DNA of 64,000 nucleotides from positions 4,586,423 to 4,650,422 of the forward strand of contig OY811986.1 in assembly GCA_963681505.1 (NCBI GenBank), given 5' to 3'. Made by a program: the position numbers and the translations under genes. Of the stretch, positions 1-11,035 are shown in pieces. Within the stretch, counting starts at the first letter, position 1; every line of letters starts with the position of its first letter. The notes under the pieces are model-generated. The model was not told the origin of the DNA, made no database searches, and worked only from the letters and a program-made list of their open reading frames with translations. Origin of the DNA: Eunapius fragilis (lineage: Eukaryota > Porifera > Demospongiae > Spongillida > Spongillidae).

Positions 1-1
1 T

Positions 2-3000
2 GATCAGTCACAACTTGATGCAATTCGACAAGCCCTCACTCAGGAAATAGCTGTTATACAGGGTCCTCCAGGTACTGGAAAGACCTACATTGGATTGAAG
101 ATAGTAGAAACTCTGCTTCGTAATAGAAAGGTTTGGGATCCTGATAGGCAGTCACCAATACTAGTAATGTGTTATACCAATCATGCACTGGATCAGTTTC
201 TTGAAGGTATCTTGAATATTCAGTTACCTGAAGATGATGATGAGGATGATGATAGTGATAATAGTCTATTTGAAGTAAAAGACGATGATATTGATAACAG
301 TTTATCAAAAATATTGAGGAATGCAAATATAGAGCCTCCATCTGTGATACCAAAGATTGTTAGGGTTGGAGGGCGGTGTCAGAATGAAGCAATCAATGAA
401 TACAATGTTGAAAAGTTGGCAAGAAAAGTTTATGTCCCAAGAGAGATATTGCAAGCTCATTACAACTGTGAGGGTAGAATCAAAGGGTTTCGTCATGCCT
501 CTGAATTGGAAGAAACTGAAAATTTCTTTGATCCTAAAAAACACAAATTTCTCAAACTGTCTGAACTCTCTGCACTGGTTGATGACCCTGATCATATTTA
601 TCAGCTTTCTCAGGTAGCCAGAACAAAAGAGGAGCATGGTAATGAGCTGGAAATATGGTTAGGTTTGTGGAATCAGGTAGAAATTACAGCCAAAGAGGAT
701 GGAGAAATCATCGGTGAAGAGATTATTGATTCAGTGTACCCCATGGTTGAAACACAGGATGCACAGACAGACATGAATCTTACTGCCAATGAGGATGTTG
801 TGGATGCTTGTGATGATGTTTCAGACACTTCTGATATGGAAAATGGAAATCATCAGGGTAAAGGAGATAGCCATTTTGATAATGCGAGAGAAGTTATGGA
901 AAGCTCCTCAGATGAGGATGTGCAAGGGGAAATAGATATAGAGGAATCCACCAGGGTGCTTACAGAAGATATTGAAGATTATCAACTGGTTGACTTTGGA
1001 ATAGCCAAAAGACATGAGTTCTTAACTGATTTAGTCAATGATGAACCTCATATTGAGGAATCTATTTCAATTAATGATGGAAATAGTACCACTGAAGAAG
1101 CAACTAATGGTGATATTCTAGATGACAGCGATATACAGAAAACAGACAGTGAGGCTCTGGACAATAAGTATGTAACTAATAGGCAAAAGTCTCCAGCAGC
1201 AATACACAAGAAGATTGTTGTATGGCGACGCAAAACAAATGCAAATGAATCTGTGATCAAATATCTCTTTAAATCAACAATGTCACCAGCACAAGCCAAA
1301 ACAATATCAAACATTTCTGCAATGAAATTACAAAAGAGATGGCAACTCTATAATTACTGGGTTGAGAGAAAGTATAAATGTATGGTTGATATGAATCAGG
1401 ATTCATTTAAGGAATATTCTGAACTGTGTGAAGAATATAAAAAAACAAAGCAACAAGCACATCGCTATGTTTTTGAAACGAGTGATGTTATAGGCTTGAC
1501 TACAACAGGAGCTGCAAAGTACCAGCATATCATCCACATGGTTAAGCCTAGAATTGTTATTGTTGAAGAGGCTGCAGAGGTCCTGGAATCGCACATTGTC
1601 TCAGCTCTGTCGGCTGGGACGCAGCATCTAATCCTTATTGGAGATCATAAGCAGCTGCGACCTAAACCTAATGAATATGAATTAGTCAGAAAGTACAACT
1701 TGGACATTTCATTGTTTGAACGTCTTGTGCATTGTCGATTACCACATGCAATGCTTAACATCCAGCATCGCATGCGACCAGAAATATCACAACTTGTTCA
1801 CCCACACATTTATGCCTCACTTTACAACCATGAATCTGTACTTCAGTACGATAAAGTGAAAGGTGTTTTTAAAAATATGTTCTTCATAAATCATGAATAC
1901 CCTGAGGAAACTGAGGAAAACCTTATGAGCCATGTGAATGACCATGAAGCCAAATTTATTGTGGCCCTGTGCAAATACCTGCTCCAGCAAGGTTATGATA
2001 AGAGCCAGATTACAATCCTTACTCCGTACACTGGACAGTTGTTAAAACTGAAAGGTCTTTTGCCAAAGGCCACATGCATCGGCATACGTGCAACATCTGT
2101 TGATAACTTTCAGGGAGAAGAAAATGACATTATCTTATTGTCCCTTGTTCGAAGCAATGCAGAAGCTATGTTGGGATTTCTGAAAGAGGAAAACAGAGTG
2201 TGTGTTGCTCTCTCAAGAGCTAAGAAAGGTTTCTATTGCATTGGGAACTTTAAGATGCTGAGAGCCAATGCACCAATTTGGGAACAGATAATGTCAGACA
2301 TGGAAAGCAAAGGATACGTTGACAATGGAATCCAATTACAATGTCAAATTCATACAAAGAGTACATTTATAGCTCGGCTTCCTAAAGATTTTGATAAATA
2401 TGCAGCTGAAGGTGGCTGCACACTTCCTTGTGAGTATAGACTTCAGTGTGGACATAAGTGCACGAAAATGTGCCACATGCAAGACCAGAAACATGAAAAT
2501 TACAAATGCAGTCAGCCATGTGCTAGATGCTGTTCCAGAGGCCATAGTTGTGATAAAGACTGCTTTCAGCCATGTGGAGAATGCAATGTTCATGTGGAAA
2601 AGGTTATCCCCATATGCAAACATGTGTCGACGCTTCCGTGTCATCAGGATCCTGCATCATACTTATGCAAAGCACCTTGCCTTAAATGTTGTGAGAGGGG
2701 TCACCCGTGCAAAAAGGTGTGCCATGAGACATGCAAATGTGACATACTTGTTATGAAGGAAGTGCCAACGTGTAAGCATTCAGTGGAAATGCCATGCCAC
2801 ATGGATCCAAGCATGTTTAAATGCAACATTATTTTGCATGTTCTATGTAAGAATGAAATGCACAAATTGGAAAAATTGTGTGGCAGTTTGAAACAAGCTT
2901 GTAGCATCCTGGTGGAAAAGTCAATTAAAACATGTGGACATACACAATTAATGCCATGTGATCAAGATCCTGGTACATTTTCCTGTTTGGCTCCTTGTGA

Positions 3001-4801
3001 AAAATGGATGAGCTGCTGCCTGCACAAGTGCCCTAAGTTATGTGGTAAGCCATGCCAACGTTTGTGTAATGCCAAAGTAGAAAAGATTCTGATGTGTGGC
3101 CATACAACAAAAATAGCATGCCATTTATTACATGACATGACTATTCAATGCCCTCAAAAGTGTGCAAAAACTCTTCCCTGTGGCCATCCATGCAATAAGA
3201 TGTGCAACGTACCATGCACGCCATGTAATAGAAAAGTAAATAAGCTCTTGCCATGTGGACACAAAGTAAACCTATTATGCTACCAATCGGAGACTCCAGG
3301 TTTATCTCTTTGTAAAATGGAGCTAATAGTCAAGTTAGATTGTGGTCATAATGCTTCTGTAAAATGCTGTGAATCAAACAACGTAATCGAATGTAAGAGA
3401 ATTGTACTATGCACATACCCTTGTAAACATACAACAAAAGCTCCATGCCATCTAAATGTCCATCCTTCCAACTGCAAAGAGAAGTGCCAAACTATATTAT
3501 TGTGCGGTCACCAGTGTTCTGGTAATTGCGGTGAGTGCTATGAAAGACGTATGCATCAGTTATGCCCATTCGATGTCAAGCTTAATCGACTATGTGGCCA
3601 CACTATATCAACCCGATGCAAGGGTCTTTATGACTCATGCAGTATGAAGTACACTTTCAGTTGCCCACATGTAACAGTTAATCTCAATTGCCCTGAGCCT
3701 TTTCCTTTGTGCACTGAACGTTGTTCCTGGGCTTGTCCTCATTATATCTGCACAAAGTTGTGCCATGAACTATGCAATCGACCTCATTGTAATAAGCGTT
3801 GTGGCAAAGTCCTCAAATGTGGACACCAATGTTTTGGTGTGTGTGGGGAATCATGTTTAACATTATGCCTGGAATGTAATGAAAAAGAATTTAAGCAGCA
3901 TCTTCGTGGGCTAAACCTTGGTAAAAAAGGCAAGGTTCCCAGACATGTGTTGTATGTTCAGCAGAAGCTGTGTGGGCATATTCATACAGTTGAGTATATG
4001 GATAGTTATGTAGATTCAAAAAAATCTACTTTAGTTAGACCAATCCAATGCCCAGAAAATAGTTGTCAAAGTGGGCGAATTGAAGTTGGCTTTCGTTATG
4101 GTAATGCACAGAAGATGCTCTTGAAAGATGTTAGGCAAGTAGCAGTTTATCAAAAAGAGAGGGAGACAGAGTTCACTGATACGATTTTGGATGAAAAATA
4201 CAGCACCAGCCCAACCATCATGGTTCACAATGCATCCATTGTACAGAATATTAAAAGTTTGTTAGATCTTGAACTTGTAGGAAAGGATGAGGCTTCAATG
4301 GTGCACCTTTTAATGCAAGCCAGCAATGTCATTGAATATATTGAAAAAATGGAAATAAGTGTCCACGTTCAGCAGTTTGCTCAGATGTGCTTAAATTTTT
4401 TCGAGCTGTCTAGCGCCAAAAATTCACTCAAGTGTCAGCTGTCAGAGCAACTTGTTGTTGACTTCCTCAGTGAATTGTATCAAATTATGTTGCGGACTCA
4501 CTGCATTGAAGCTAAAAGACATTGTATTTCAGAATCAGTTAGAAATCTCCACATAACTCCAGTGGAAGATATTTTGGATACTCTAGAAATTAAGCACAAT
4601 GAAAGGATGTCTGAGGCTGATTATAAACAACACAGAGCATCGTTGCAGGTGATCTGCCCAATGGATGGTGTGGTCACACACTCCAAGGTTTTCATTGCAA
4701 GATGCCATTGGTTGAAATGCGGCAGGTGTCACGGCTACTATTCAGTTGCGCCGAAGTTTACTAACGCTGCGTGTCCGCAGTGCATGGTACGCGCAATATA
4801 A
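2..4801 (+). CDS. ZNFX1-like: ZNFX1-like SF1 RNA helicase with NFX1-type zinc fingers (5' partial)
   Basis: The frame is open from base 2 to the stop at 4799-4801 (1599 residues, one exon); the N-terminus lies upstream of the window. Superfamily 1 (Upf1-like) helicase motifs appear in order: Walker A GPPGTGKT (residues 21-28), a Walker B-type VEEAAEVLE (about nt 1561), IGDHKQLRP (about nt 1640), QHRMRPE (about nt 1763), VDNFQGEEND (about nt 2099) and VALSRAKKGF (about nt 2204). A long acidic segment (about nt 230-1180, DDDEDDD and many E/D) separates motif Ia from II. From about nt 2410 to 3880 follow many Cys/His clusters of the NFX1 type (LPCGHPCNKMC and similar). The tail has HWLKC..CHGYYSV..CPQC, resembling an RZ-type finger. 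Family knowledge: mammalian ZNFX1 is an interferon-linked RNA sensor and nematode ZNFX-1 acts in small-RNA inheritance. The role in this animal is inferred. Other NFX1-finger helicases are less likely because of the C-terminal finger. Confidence 0.9.
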   Translation, partial: DQSQLDAIRQALTQEIAVIQGPPGTGKTYIGLKIVETLLRNRKVWDPDRQSPILVMCYTNHALDQFLEGILNIQLPEDDDEDDDSDNSLFEVKDDDIDNSLSKILRNANIEPPSVIPKIVRVGGRCQNEAINEYNVEKLARKVYVPREILQAHYNCEGRIKGFRHASELEETENFFDPKKHKFLKLSELSALVDDPDHIYQLSQVARTKEEHGNELEIWLGLWNQVEITAKEDGEIIGEEIIDSVYPMVETQDAQTDMNLTANEDVVDACDDVSDTSDMENGNHQGKGDSHFDNAREVMESSSDEDVQGEIDIEESTRVLTEDIEDYQLVDFGIAKRHEFLTDLVNDEPHIEESISINDGNSTTEEATNGDILDDSDIQKTDSEALDNKYVTNRQKSPAAIHKKIVVWRRKTNANESVIKYLFKSTMSPAQAKTISNISAMKLQKRWQLYNYWVERKYKCMVDMNQDSFKEYSELCEEYKKTKQQAHRYVFETSDVIGLTTTGAAKYQHIIHMVKPRIVIVEEAAEVLESHIVSALSAGTQHLILIGDHKQLRPKPNEYELVRKYNLDISLFERLVHCRLPHAMLNIQHRMRPEISQLVHPHIYASLYNHESVLQYDKVKGVFKNMFFINHEYPEETEENLMSHVNDHEAKFIVALCKYLLQQGYDKSQITILTPYTGQLLKLKGLLPKATCIGIRATSVDNFQGEENDIILLSLVRSNAEAMLGFLKEENRVCVALSRAKKGFYCIGNFKMLRANAPIWEQIMSDMESKGYVDNGIQLQCQIHTKSTFIARLPKDFDKYAAEGGCTLPCEYRLQCGHKCTKMCHMQDQKHENYKCSQPCARCCSRGHSCDKDCFQPCGECNVHVEKVIPICKHVSTLPCHQDPASYLCKAPCLKCCERGHPCKKVCHETCKCDILVMKEVPTCKHSVEMPCHMDPSMFKCNIILHVLCKNEMHKLEKLCGSLKQACSILVEKSIKTCGHTQLMPCDQDPGTFSCLAPCEKWMSCCLHKCPKLCGKPCQRLCNAKVEKILMCGHTTKIACHLLHDMTIQCPQKCAKTLPCGHPCNKMCNVPCTPCNRKVNKLLPCGHKVNLLCYQSETPGLSLCKMELIVKLDCGHNASVKCCESNNVIECKRIVLCTYPCKHTTKAPCHLNVHPSNCKEKCQTILLCGHQCSGNCGECYERRMHQLCPFDVKLNRLCGHTISTRCKGLYDSCSMKYTFSCPHVTVNLNCPEPFPLCTERCSWACPHYICTKLCHELCNRPHCNKRCGKVLKCGHQCFGVCGESCLTLCLECNEKEFKQHLRGLNLGKKGKVPRHVLYVQQKLCGHIHTVEYMDSYVDSKKSTLVRPIQCPENSCQSGRIEVGFRYGNAQKMLLKDVRQVAVYQKERETEFTDTILDEKYSTSPTIMVHNASIVQNIKSLLDLELVGKDEASMVHLLMQASNVIEYIEKMEISVHVQQFAQMCLNFFELSSAKNSLKCQLSEQLVVDFLSELYQIMLRTHCIEAKRHCISESVRNLHITPVEDILDTLEIKHNERMSEADYKQHRASLQVICPMDGVVTHSKVFIARCHWLKCGRCHGYYSVAPKFTNAACPQCMVRAI

Positions 4802-5119
4802 AGCTAAAGCAAATGGACGTATCTCCTCCGGTAGTGTCAAGTTTAAGCGTGATTTATAGGAAACACTGCAGCTATTGTATTTACTGACTTTATACAAATA
4901 TTGTAAGCCGGTTGCATTCAACGGAATTATTTTAAGTATATTAAAATTTGGTTCTGAGCCAAGAGGTTTAATTAATTTAATTTTAATTCATGCGTTGGAT
5001 AATCCGGCACTGCATGCTCACGGCATACCCTATAGTTTTCCGTGACGAACGAATCGTTTATTAAATCGACTGCGCGCCGGTATTGTAGACAGTCGTTTGT
5101 CACGAAAATTTTTGTCTGC
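4802..5119. other. 3' flank of the ZNFX1-like gene
   Basis: AT-rich DNA after the stop codon with no open frame of note. It presumably holds the 3' UTR. I see no clear AATAAA signal close to the stop, so the polyadenylation site is not placed. Confidence 0.4.
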
Positions 5120-5540
5120 CTGATAATTATATATATTATAGTTTATATAACCTATTAAAGCTCATTCCAGGTGGCAAATCTATGTCTAACAGTAGTTCAG
5201 AAAGAGATACAGACTTAGTTGACAGTGAATGTGCTTCAAAAGCTATCCAAAGGTATGATCCAACGCGAGGAAAGGCAAATCAGAAAAAGAAAGGTTCTCG
5301 TGATGAAGGAAGGTCACCTCAGAGTCTAATGCACCTTTTATAAAGCAGGCCTTGGGAAACAGGTACAACAAGCGATCGCATCACCGCAGCTTCTTTATAT
5401 TGTACTGTTTGGCGTATATAGAAATTTACTGGGAGGTATTTACAGAGCCGATTCGAACAAGTGTGCGCGGCACAATCACATTGATGTCGGTGTCGCTTCG
5501 GGCCGTTTTGGTGTCACTAAAACTAAAACAGTGACAAGGT
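5120..5540 (+). pseudogene. KRBA2/Ginger-type transposon fragment, copy 1
   Basis: This segment aligns along its length with 11810-12300: both start near a stretch like ATAACCTATNAAAGC, share CCAACGCGAGGA, AAAGGTTCTC and GAAGGAAGGTCA, and then GGTATTTACAGA.CCGAT. A 53-codon frame from the ATG at 5181 is polar (SNSSSERDTDLVDSE) and stops at 5342. In the second copy the matching stretch runs into an H2C2 integrase zinc-binding motif, so this is read as the N-terminal part of a KRBA2/Ginger-like integrase gene. In this copy the H2C2 residues are not preserved. It is a decayed dispersed repeat, not a host gene. Confidence 0.45.
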
Positions 5541-5639
5541 TCAAAGAGTAGAGTTTTTCTCTATAGCCTCATTGCTTCAGACAAAATCTATGTCTATGGA
5601 GCATGAACAAATTGACAAAAACATGCAACCAGGGCTGCC

Positions 5640-6960
5640 GCGATATATCGCGATATTTTATATAATAATCAGTATCGCAATATGCGATCACAGCAATAAA
5701 AATGCGCAAATCACATTTTGATTTTGGTTTGATTTTACAATGTTATCTGTTGATTTCACGTGTGATTTTTCAACCTTACAAATCATACGCTGATTTCCGA
5801 TATAATTACAAATCACGTTGTGAAAGCCCTCGACGCTTTATGAATCGCTGCATACTTATTCCTAGTGACAAAGGCACAACATACACTGTGGCTGAACTGC
5901 CACGCTAACTTTACAACAATGTGCATTTTTGTCTGTAATTTTTGCTTTGCAAACCAAATGTTAATGCAAGGAATACATTGAGTGAATTTTATAATCACAG
6001 TATTGAAACTAAAATCATTGCAACATTTGTCAAAAGAATTAGAATCTAAAACATATCCTAATGCGATTTTAAATTCCTAACAAACATCATCAAATGATTT
6101 CTCATGCATGTTGAAAAAATCATATGTGAAACTAACATTACCACTGTAAAGATCAAAATTTGATTTTCTGATTATATGATACATAGAACCATTTGGAAAA
6201 TCACCGAAATGTCGTTCTCAGATTTGTCAAAGGATTTAGGATCATTGACATAAATTTAGTTGTGTTGGTAAAATAATTCGTTTACTATATAAAGACCAGA
6301 ATGATGATCCTTTTCAGGTGTCCAGGTTGCACGTGATAAAGCAGTACAGGAGATACAAAAGAATGAACTTAATGCTGGGGATGCTGAAGCAATTAAAGTA
6401 TTTAGGTGTGCGGTCAGAATTTATGCTGGTGCTGTTTCACCTGTTGTCAGTTCAGATGATGATGAAGCTGTTGCCCAGAACAAAAAAAAAAGAACGTTTG
6501 GAGAACCTTGCACTGAAGAGCTCGAGCTTCTCGTCAGCAACAATATCAACAGTTGGATAATTAAGTTGCTGTTTCTTATCCTTTTTTGTCTTCGATTTTC
6601 ATGTATGATGATTTTTTACAGTGTTTTCTTTATATACTTCATGGATACATATGTACATGAGAAATCATTTGAACAATCAAGAGCAATGATTATGAAATGA
6701 TTAATCATGTGATATCACAAGCTGAATCACATGAAAAATCGGGCAGAAATCTTTGATTGATTATACATTTGAAATTTAAAGTGATTCTTTGTAAAAATCA
6801 TATAATAAATCCTACTGTGATTTTAAAATGATTTGTCAGTCTCAAATTACTATCAGATCATCTGATGATCTTGTGTGTGATTTCCGTAACAAAATCACTC
6901 GACAAATCATAAATATGATTCGCGAGGTTTTTTTGCTGTGGATATTTTTTGGTACAAGCG
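5640..6960. repeat. TGATTT/AAATCA-rich interspersed region
   Basis: Short TGATTT or AAATCA words recur every 10-30 bases on both strands, for example around 5708-5815 and 6660-6920, often forming small palindromes. The right edge (6925-6945) carries TTTTTTTGCTGTGG, the same end as a MITE family seen at 56603-56756. It is probably a decayed AT-rich element, but unit length and ends are not clear. Confidence 0.3.
6318..6565 (+). other. Possible isolated exon, unrecognised
   Basis: A CCTTTTCAG acceptor-like site at 6309-6317 precedes an open frame (VQVARDKAVQEIQKNELNAG...) of about 83 codons, rich in E, D and K, ending near an AT-rich stretch. Part of the segment (DDDEAVAQNKKKRTFGEP) looks like coding composition. 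No family is recognised and no partner exons are visible. It may be part of a decayed transposon gene. Confidence 0.2.
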
Positions 6961-7359
6961 TGCATGGGATATACGGAGATAGATGACGGAAATAGACGAA
7001 AAGTAATTCAGCAGCTAGGTGCAACATGTGTTTAGCCATACGCGCTGCCGTATGCTGGGTACACATACCGCAAATTATCCGCCCGGCCCCCATCGAAATA
7101 AAAAACGGCTCATATTTAATGTGCAACCGCGAAACGCTTATAAGTACCTTTTTTCGTTAGGAGTACATGAGTTTTATGGATTGGCGGGGTAGGGGGGGGG
7201 GTGGCTACTTGTATAGCGGCAAAATTACAACACGAACCCCGCTCTGAATTATGCCACTGAAAAATGCATTTAACCTGGCCAGCCGTTCTGGTATGTGGCT
7301 CCATCATTCTGGTTTGTATAACTCATGCCTTGGGAAACCCTTCTGAAGGCGTGGTCGAG

Positions 7360-7475
7360 GGATGGCAACTAGAGTTGCCGACCGGCCTGCCAGGTCGGAC
7401 TTTGAGCTTGGCCTGGCAGGTCGGAGCCTGACCTGACAGGCGGACCCTGACCTGACAGGCCGGGATCCACCCACT
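7360..7475. repeat. GC-rich short tandem repeat
   Basis: Imperfect units of about 25-28 bp built on GCCTGACCTGACAGG and its variant GGCCTGGCAGGTCGGA repeat four to five times. The GC content is much higher than the surrounding DNA. No coding frame is associated. Confidence 0.55.
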
Positions 7476-8514
7476 AACTATGAATACAGTCCATATGAAT
7501 TGAATTGAATTGAATTGTAACATTTGATATTACTGCATGCAGCAGCGATGCAGGCGGTTGCTAGATACCTGTAAATGACCACGGATTGTGTTAAAGCATG
7601 ACACATTGCCTCCAAACGTTGAGGGAGAACCGTTGGACAGTTGCTCTTTATGATGTCGTTGTAGATGCTTAAGAAGAGTTGAGTACTCCCTGACATACAG
7701 GGATCACATCATTGTTTGTCAGCAAGCACAGCGCATTTCTTTTCCTTAGAGGCATGGAGTCTGTGGACCTTGAAATGCGACCACACAACGGCTCCTCTGG
7801 TGGACCGTAAGTGTTGTGCAGAGTACAGTTTGCACACCTCGTCTAATTGTGCAATTTTGAGCCAGGCAGTTTACTTCACCTAATGGGATTTTTTTTTGGA
7901 ATGCTGAAAATATAGTTCTCTGAACAGTTAACTATAACGATGTTTGTGCAGTTCTAATGTTGTACTGTGAACTGGCCCTGTATTCTAGACAACAGATGGT
8001 GCTTCTTGACCCTAGTGTCTGTTTAATGTTAGATGGCATCAGCAGTAAATTTTACTTTTAGCTAAACAATACAGTTGGATGTGTTTACCAGTGTCTGTGT
8101 GCCACACCTGTGCCCTGTTTACTGCACCTTATGCTATCACCATTATGCCGCTTCTACTGACTTTTATAACTTATTTTCCCAAAGCAGAATGTTTATATAT
8201 CCTGGGAAGGGGGAGGCACTGTTGCCTTTCATGGTCACTAGGAACACAATGTAAAAGCGGGATGCTTAATTGTAGCACTTGAACATCACACAGACTGAGT
8301 ATAGTGTAAACATAGGTTATGTACCTAACGCCAATAGTCTATGGTTTAGGTGAACTAAGAAGCTGCTAAGAAAAAGGTGCACACAGGTCTTGTCTCTGCC
8401 ATATTGGATTATAATGCAGTAGTTGTAGCTGGTGACAAGGGGATGTATCTATCTCAGGACTTCTAGTGGGCCTCCAGCATATAGGAACTATAGCCAGTTT
8501 AATAAACTATTTGC
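7476..8514. other. Intergenic DNA, no gene seen
   Basis: Short random frames only. Nothing here resembles a known domain, and no clear repeat structure was found. Confidence 0.4.
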
Positions 8515-9575
8515 CAATTCATCTTTGCCAGACAGAGCACGTCTCTTCCTCCCATGCTGGAGCCTGGCTTTCTGTTATCCCTGCTCCAGGGCTTAACTTA
8601 CAACTTGACCCTTTGAATTTCAAACAGCCATACAGTGGTGGCTAGGCATGAGTATCTCACAGCGTGCTAGCTGTCCCTACTGCCCAGCTCATTCTTTGGA
8701 CTCCCCAGATCATCATGCTTTGACTTGCAAGCACGGAGGTGATGTGGTCACCCGCCATAACAGGCTTTGGGGTGTTCTTGTGGAGTCATGCTGAAGAGCC
8801 TGCGCTGGTGTTCAGGTAGAGGCGGGGAGTGGTTATGGTCTTCATGAGCAGGTAGAGGTGGGGAGTGGTTATGGTCTTCATGAGCAGGTAGAGGTGGGGT
8901 GTGGTTATGGTCTTCATGAGCAGGTAGAGGCGGGGAGTGGTTATGGTCTTCATGAGCAGGTAGAGGTGGGGAGTGGTTATGGTCTTCATGAGCAGGTAGA
9001 GGTGGGGAGTGGTTATGGTCTTCATGAGCAGGTAGAGGTGGAGAGTGGTTATGGTCTTCATGAGCAGGTAGAGGTGGGGAGTGGTTATGGTCTTCATGAG
9101 CAGGTAGAGGTGGGGAGTGGTTATGGTCTTCATGAGCAGGTAGAGGTGGGGAGTGGTTATGGTTTTCATGAGCAGGTAGAGGTGGGGAGTGGTTATGGTT
9201 TTCATGAGCACAGTAAATGACCAGCCGAAGTTCTTGCTGCAAATTGGATGATGGGCAAGCCGGCTGCATTCGACTTCACTGTCAAGGAAGTGTGACAGTG
9301 AGGTCTGCAGCCTTTGCCGCCGGGGAACGGAAGCATAGGTCCAATGATGCCAAATGTGCTGAACTGGGATGGGTGTCCATCCCACTTGCAGTGGAGATGT
9401 ATGGTTGCTGGGGTACAGAAGCTAAGTGGGCATTATCTCAGCTTGCTTCCCAATTGGGTACCAGACAGAACTGCCCAAAGTCCATAGTCATCACAGCTCT
9501 ATATGGGAGGCTAAACCTGACCCTTGTTAGAGCCAACGTCAGGGCAATTCTTAGTAGAGCATTCCAAGATCATTA
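8515..9575 (+). pseudogene. Non-LTR retrotransposon C-terminal fragment, copy 1 (with minisatellite)
   Basis: Three frames together encode the C-terminal part of a retrotransposon protein that recurs four more times in this window. Before the repeat array: DRARLF, FEFQTAIQWWLGM, then CPYCPAHSLDSPDHHALTC and GGDVVTRHNRL. This is a C-x2-C-x8-H-x4-C zinc knuckle followed by RHN, as found before the restriction-like endonuclease of RLE-type non-LTR elements. After the array: NWMMGKPAAFDFTV, then KHRSNDAKCAELGWVSIPL, YGCWGTEA and YGRLNLTL. Frameshifts and stops show it is dead. Known family layout: reverse transcriptase, zinc knuckle, endonuclease; only the last two parts remain. Reading R-P-A-D...A-F-D as the nuclease core is an inference. 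Confidence 0.75.
8814..9209 (+). repeat. Minisatellite, 11 copies of a 36 bp unit
   Basis: Eleven near-identical units of exactly 36 bp (396 bp in all) with a few single-base variants. In the frame of the surrounding retrotransposon each unit encodes 12 residues, VEVGSGYGLHEQ, so the array keeps that frame. The long open frames on both strands here are a by-product of the 36 bp period. Confidence 0.97.
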
Positions 9576-9737
9576 ACTATTGATACTTTTTATGTGTTAC
9601 ATTGTAAAATATTCTCTTGTATTAATAATAATAATGCGTTAGGATAAGTATATGTTAGGTCGTGTTGTTGTTAGCCATATGTGTATGTATTCCTGTAATC
9701 ATGAAATGATAAATAAAATAATAATAATAATAGTAAT

Positions 9738-11035
9738 AATTTTGATATACTTGGGGCCCCAATAGGAGATTTTTTGTTTTGTGCCAAGTATATTGCACAA
9801 AAGTGTACAGATACATCCAATTTGCTCCAGCAATTAGCCCAGGTAGGTTCTTCAGATCCTCATGTATCCATGCTCCTACTCCGTCAATGTGGAGGGTTTT
9901 GTAGGCTGATACATCTGGCCAGAACTATCCCACATTCTTTAACTGGTGATGCCCTCAGTCTATTTGATGATGAGGCATATTTAGCCTCAGCAGTGTTTTG
10001 TGGAGTGTACTGCAGTAGATACTCCTGACTTTGCATGGTCAGCAGGCACAACTTAGTTTAAGTCGGGGTGGTCTATGCTTGCGTCGTGTCTTCTACCTCT
10101 CTCCTGCTGCATATTTAGCCTCAGCTGTCAGTTCAGGCTTATCTTATGAGGTTTGTAGGTACTTGGACCACTCTAAGACCTTTATAACAACCTTTTTGAT
10201 CCACCTGACTCACTGACTCCTGATTCTGTTGACAACAGCTGTTCCTCACTCACTCAGAAGTTCCTGTCAAACAAATTTGAGGATTGTCACTTCAGGAAAC
10301 TACTTGATAACTCCACTCCAATCGACAGGGCTCGTCTATTATCCATTTCATCACCTCATGCCTCAGCTTGGCTATCAGTTACTCCATCCCCTAGCATAGG
10401 CCTTCACTTGGAGCCCTCTGAATTTCAAGTGGCGATGAAATGGTGGCTAGGTATCCCAGTTGCTCAAGGTCAAAGTTGCTCTCAATGTAATGCTGCCTTG
10501 GATGCTTATGGCCATCATGCACTGTGTTGCAAGTTGGGGGGTGATGTTGTCTCTCGTCACAACAGGTTGAGAGACATCTACAATGATTTTTGTCACTCTG
10601 CATGTCTTGCTCCACAACTCGAGATGGGTGGGTGGTCTATGAAACATACTCGTCCAGCTGATATTCTTATTCCAAACTGGGTCCTGGGTAAGCCAGCAGC
10701 ATTTGACCTGTCTGTCACATCAACGCTAAATGCACAAATTTTTCAAGAAGCGAATGTGACAGCAGGTTCAGCTGCCTTGGCTGCCCAGATCCGCAAGCAT
10801 ACAGTAAATGATGAAAGGTGCACGGAACTAGGCTGGGTCTGTATCCTCCCTTGTGGTAGAGACATACAGATGTTGGGGTACTGAGGCCATTCAAGCACTG
10901 TCAAGACTTGCCACCCGTTTGTCCACTAGGCAGGGACGTCCCAAGTCACTCGTCTGTAGTGAAATATTTGGAAGACCTTGTGAGAGCAAATTCCCGAGCC
11001 ATTCTATCCCGCTCTCTGTAAGCTGTGCATGTTAG
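9738..11035 (+). pseudogene. Non-LTR retrotransposon C-terminal fragment, copy 2
   Basis: Starts with YLGAPIGD-like sequence (ILGAPIGDFLFCAKYI) and LLLRQCGGFCRLIHLART, typical of the region after a reverse transcriptase palm. It continues with DRARLLSISSPHASAWLSV (about 10328-10383), FQVAMKWWLGIP, CSQCNAALDAYGHHALCC, GGDVVSRHNRLRD, TRPADILIPNWVLGKPAAFD, RKHTVNDERCTELGWVC and a frameshifted YRCWGTEA. Breaks occur near 10028, 10216 and 10860. An AATAAT microsatellite (about 9708-9740) precedes it and an (AAT)n run (about 11203-11219) follows. It is the longest copy here and shows C-terminal features missing from the others. The reverse transcriptase core is absent. Confidence 0.8.

Noticed and set aside
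5352-5534. Small ORF after the ZNFX1-like gene
   Set aside because: Part of the diverged KRBA2-type repeat shared with 11810-12300, with no conserved frame.
8748-9385. Long open frames on the minus strand across the minisatellite
   Set aside because: They result from the 36 bp period, a multiple of three without stops, and show no codon signal. The plus-strand retrotransposon frame explains the sequence.
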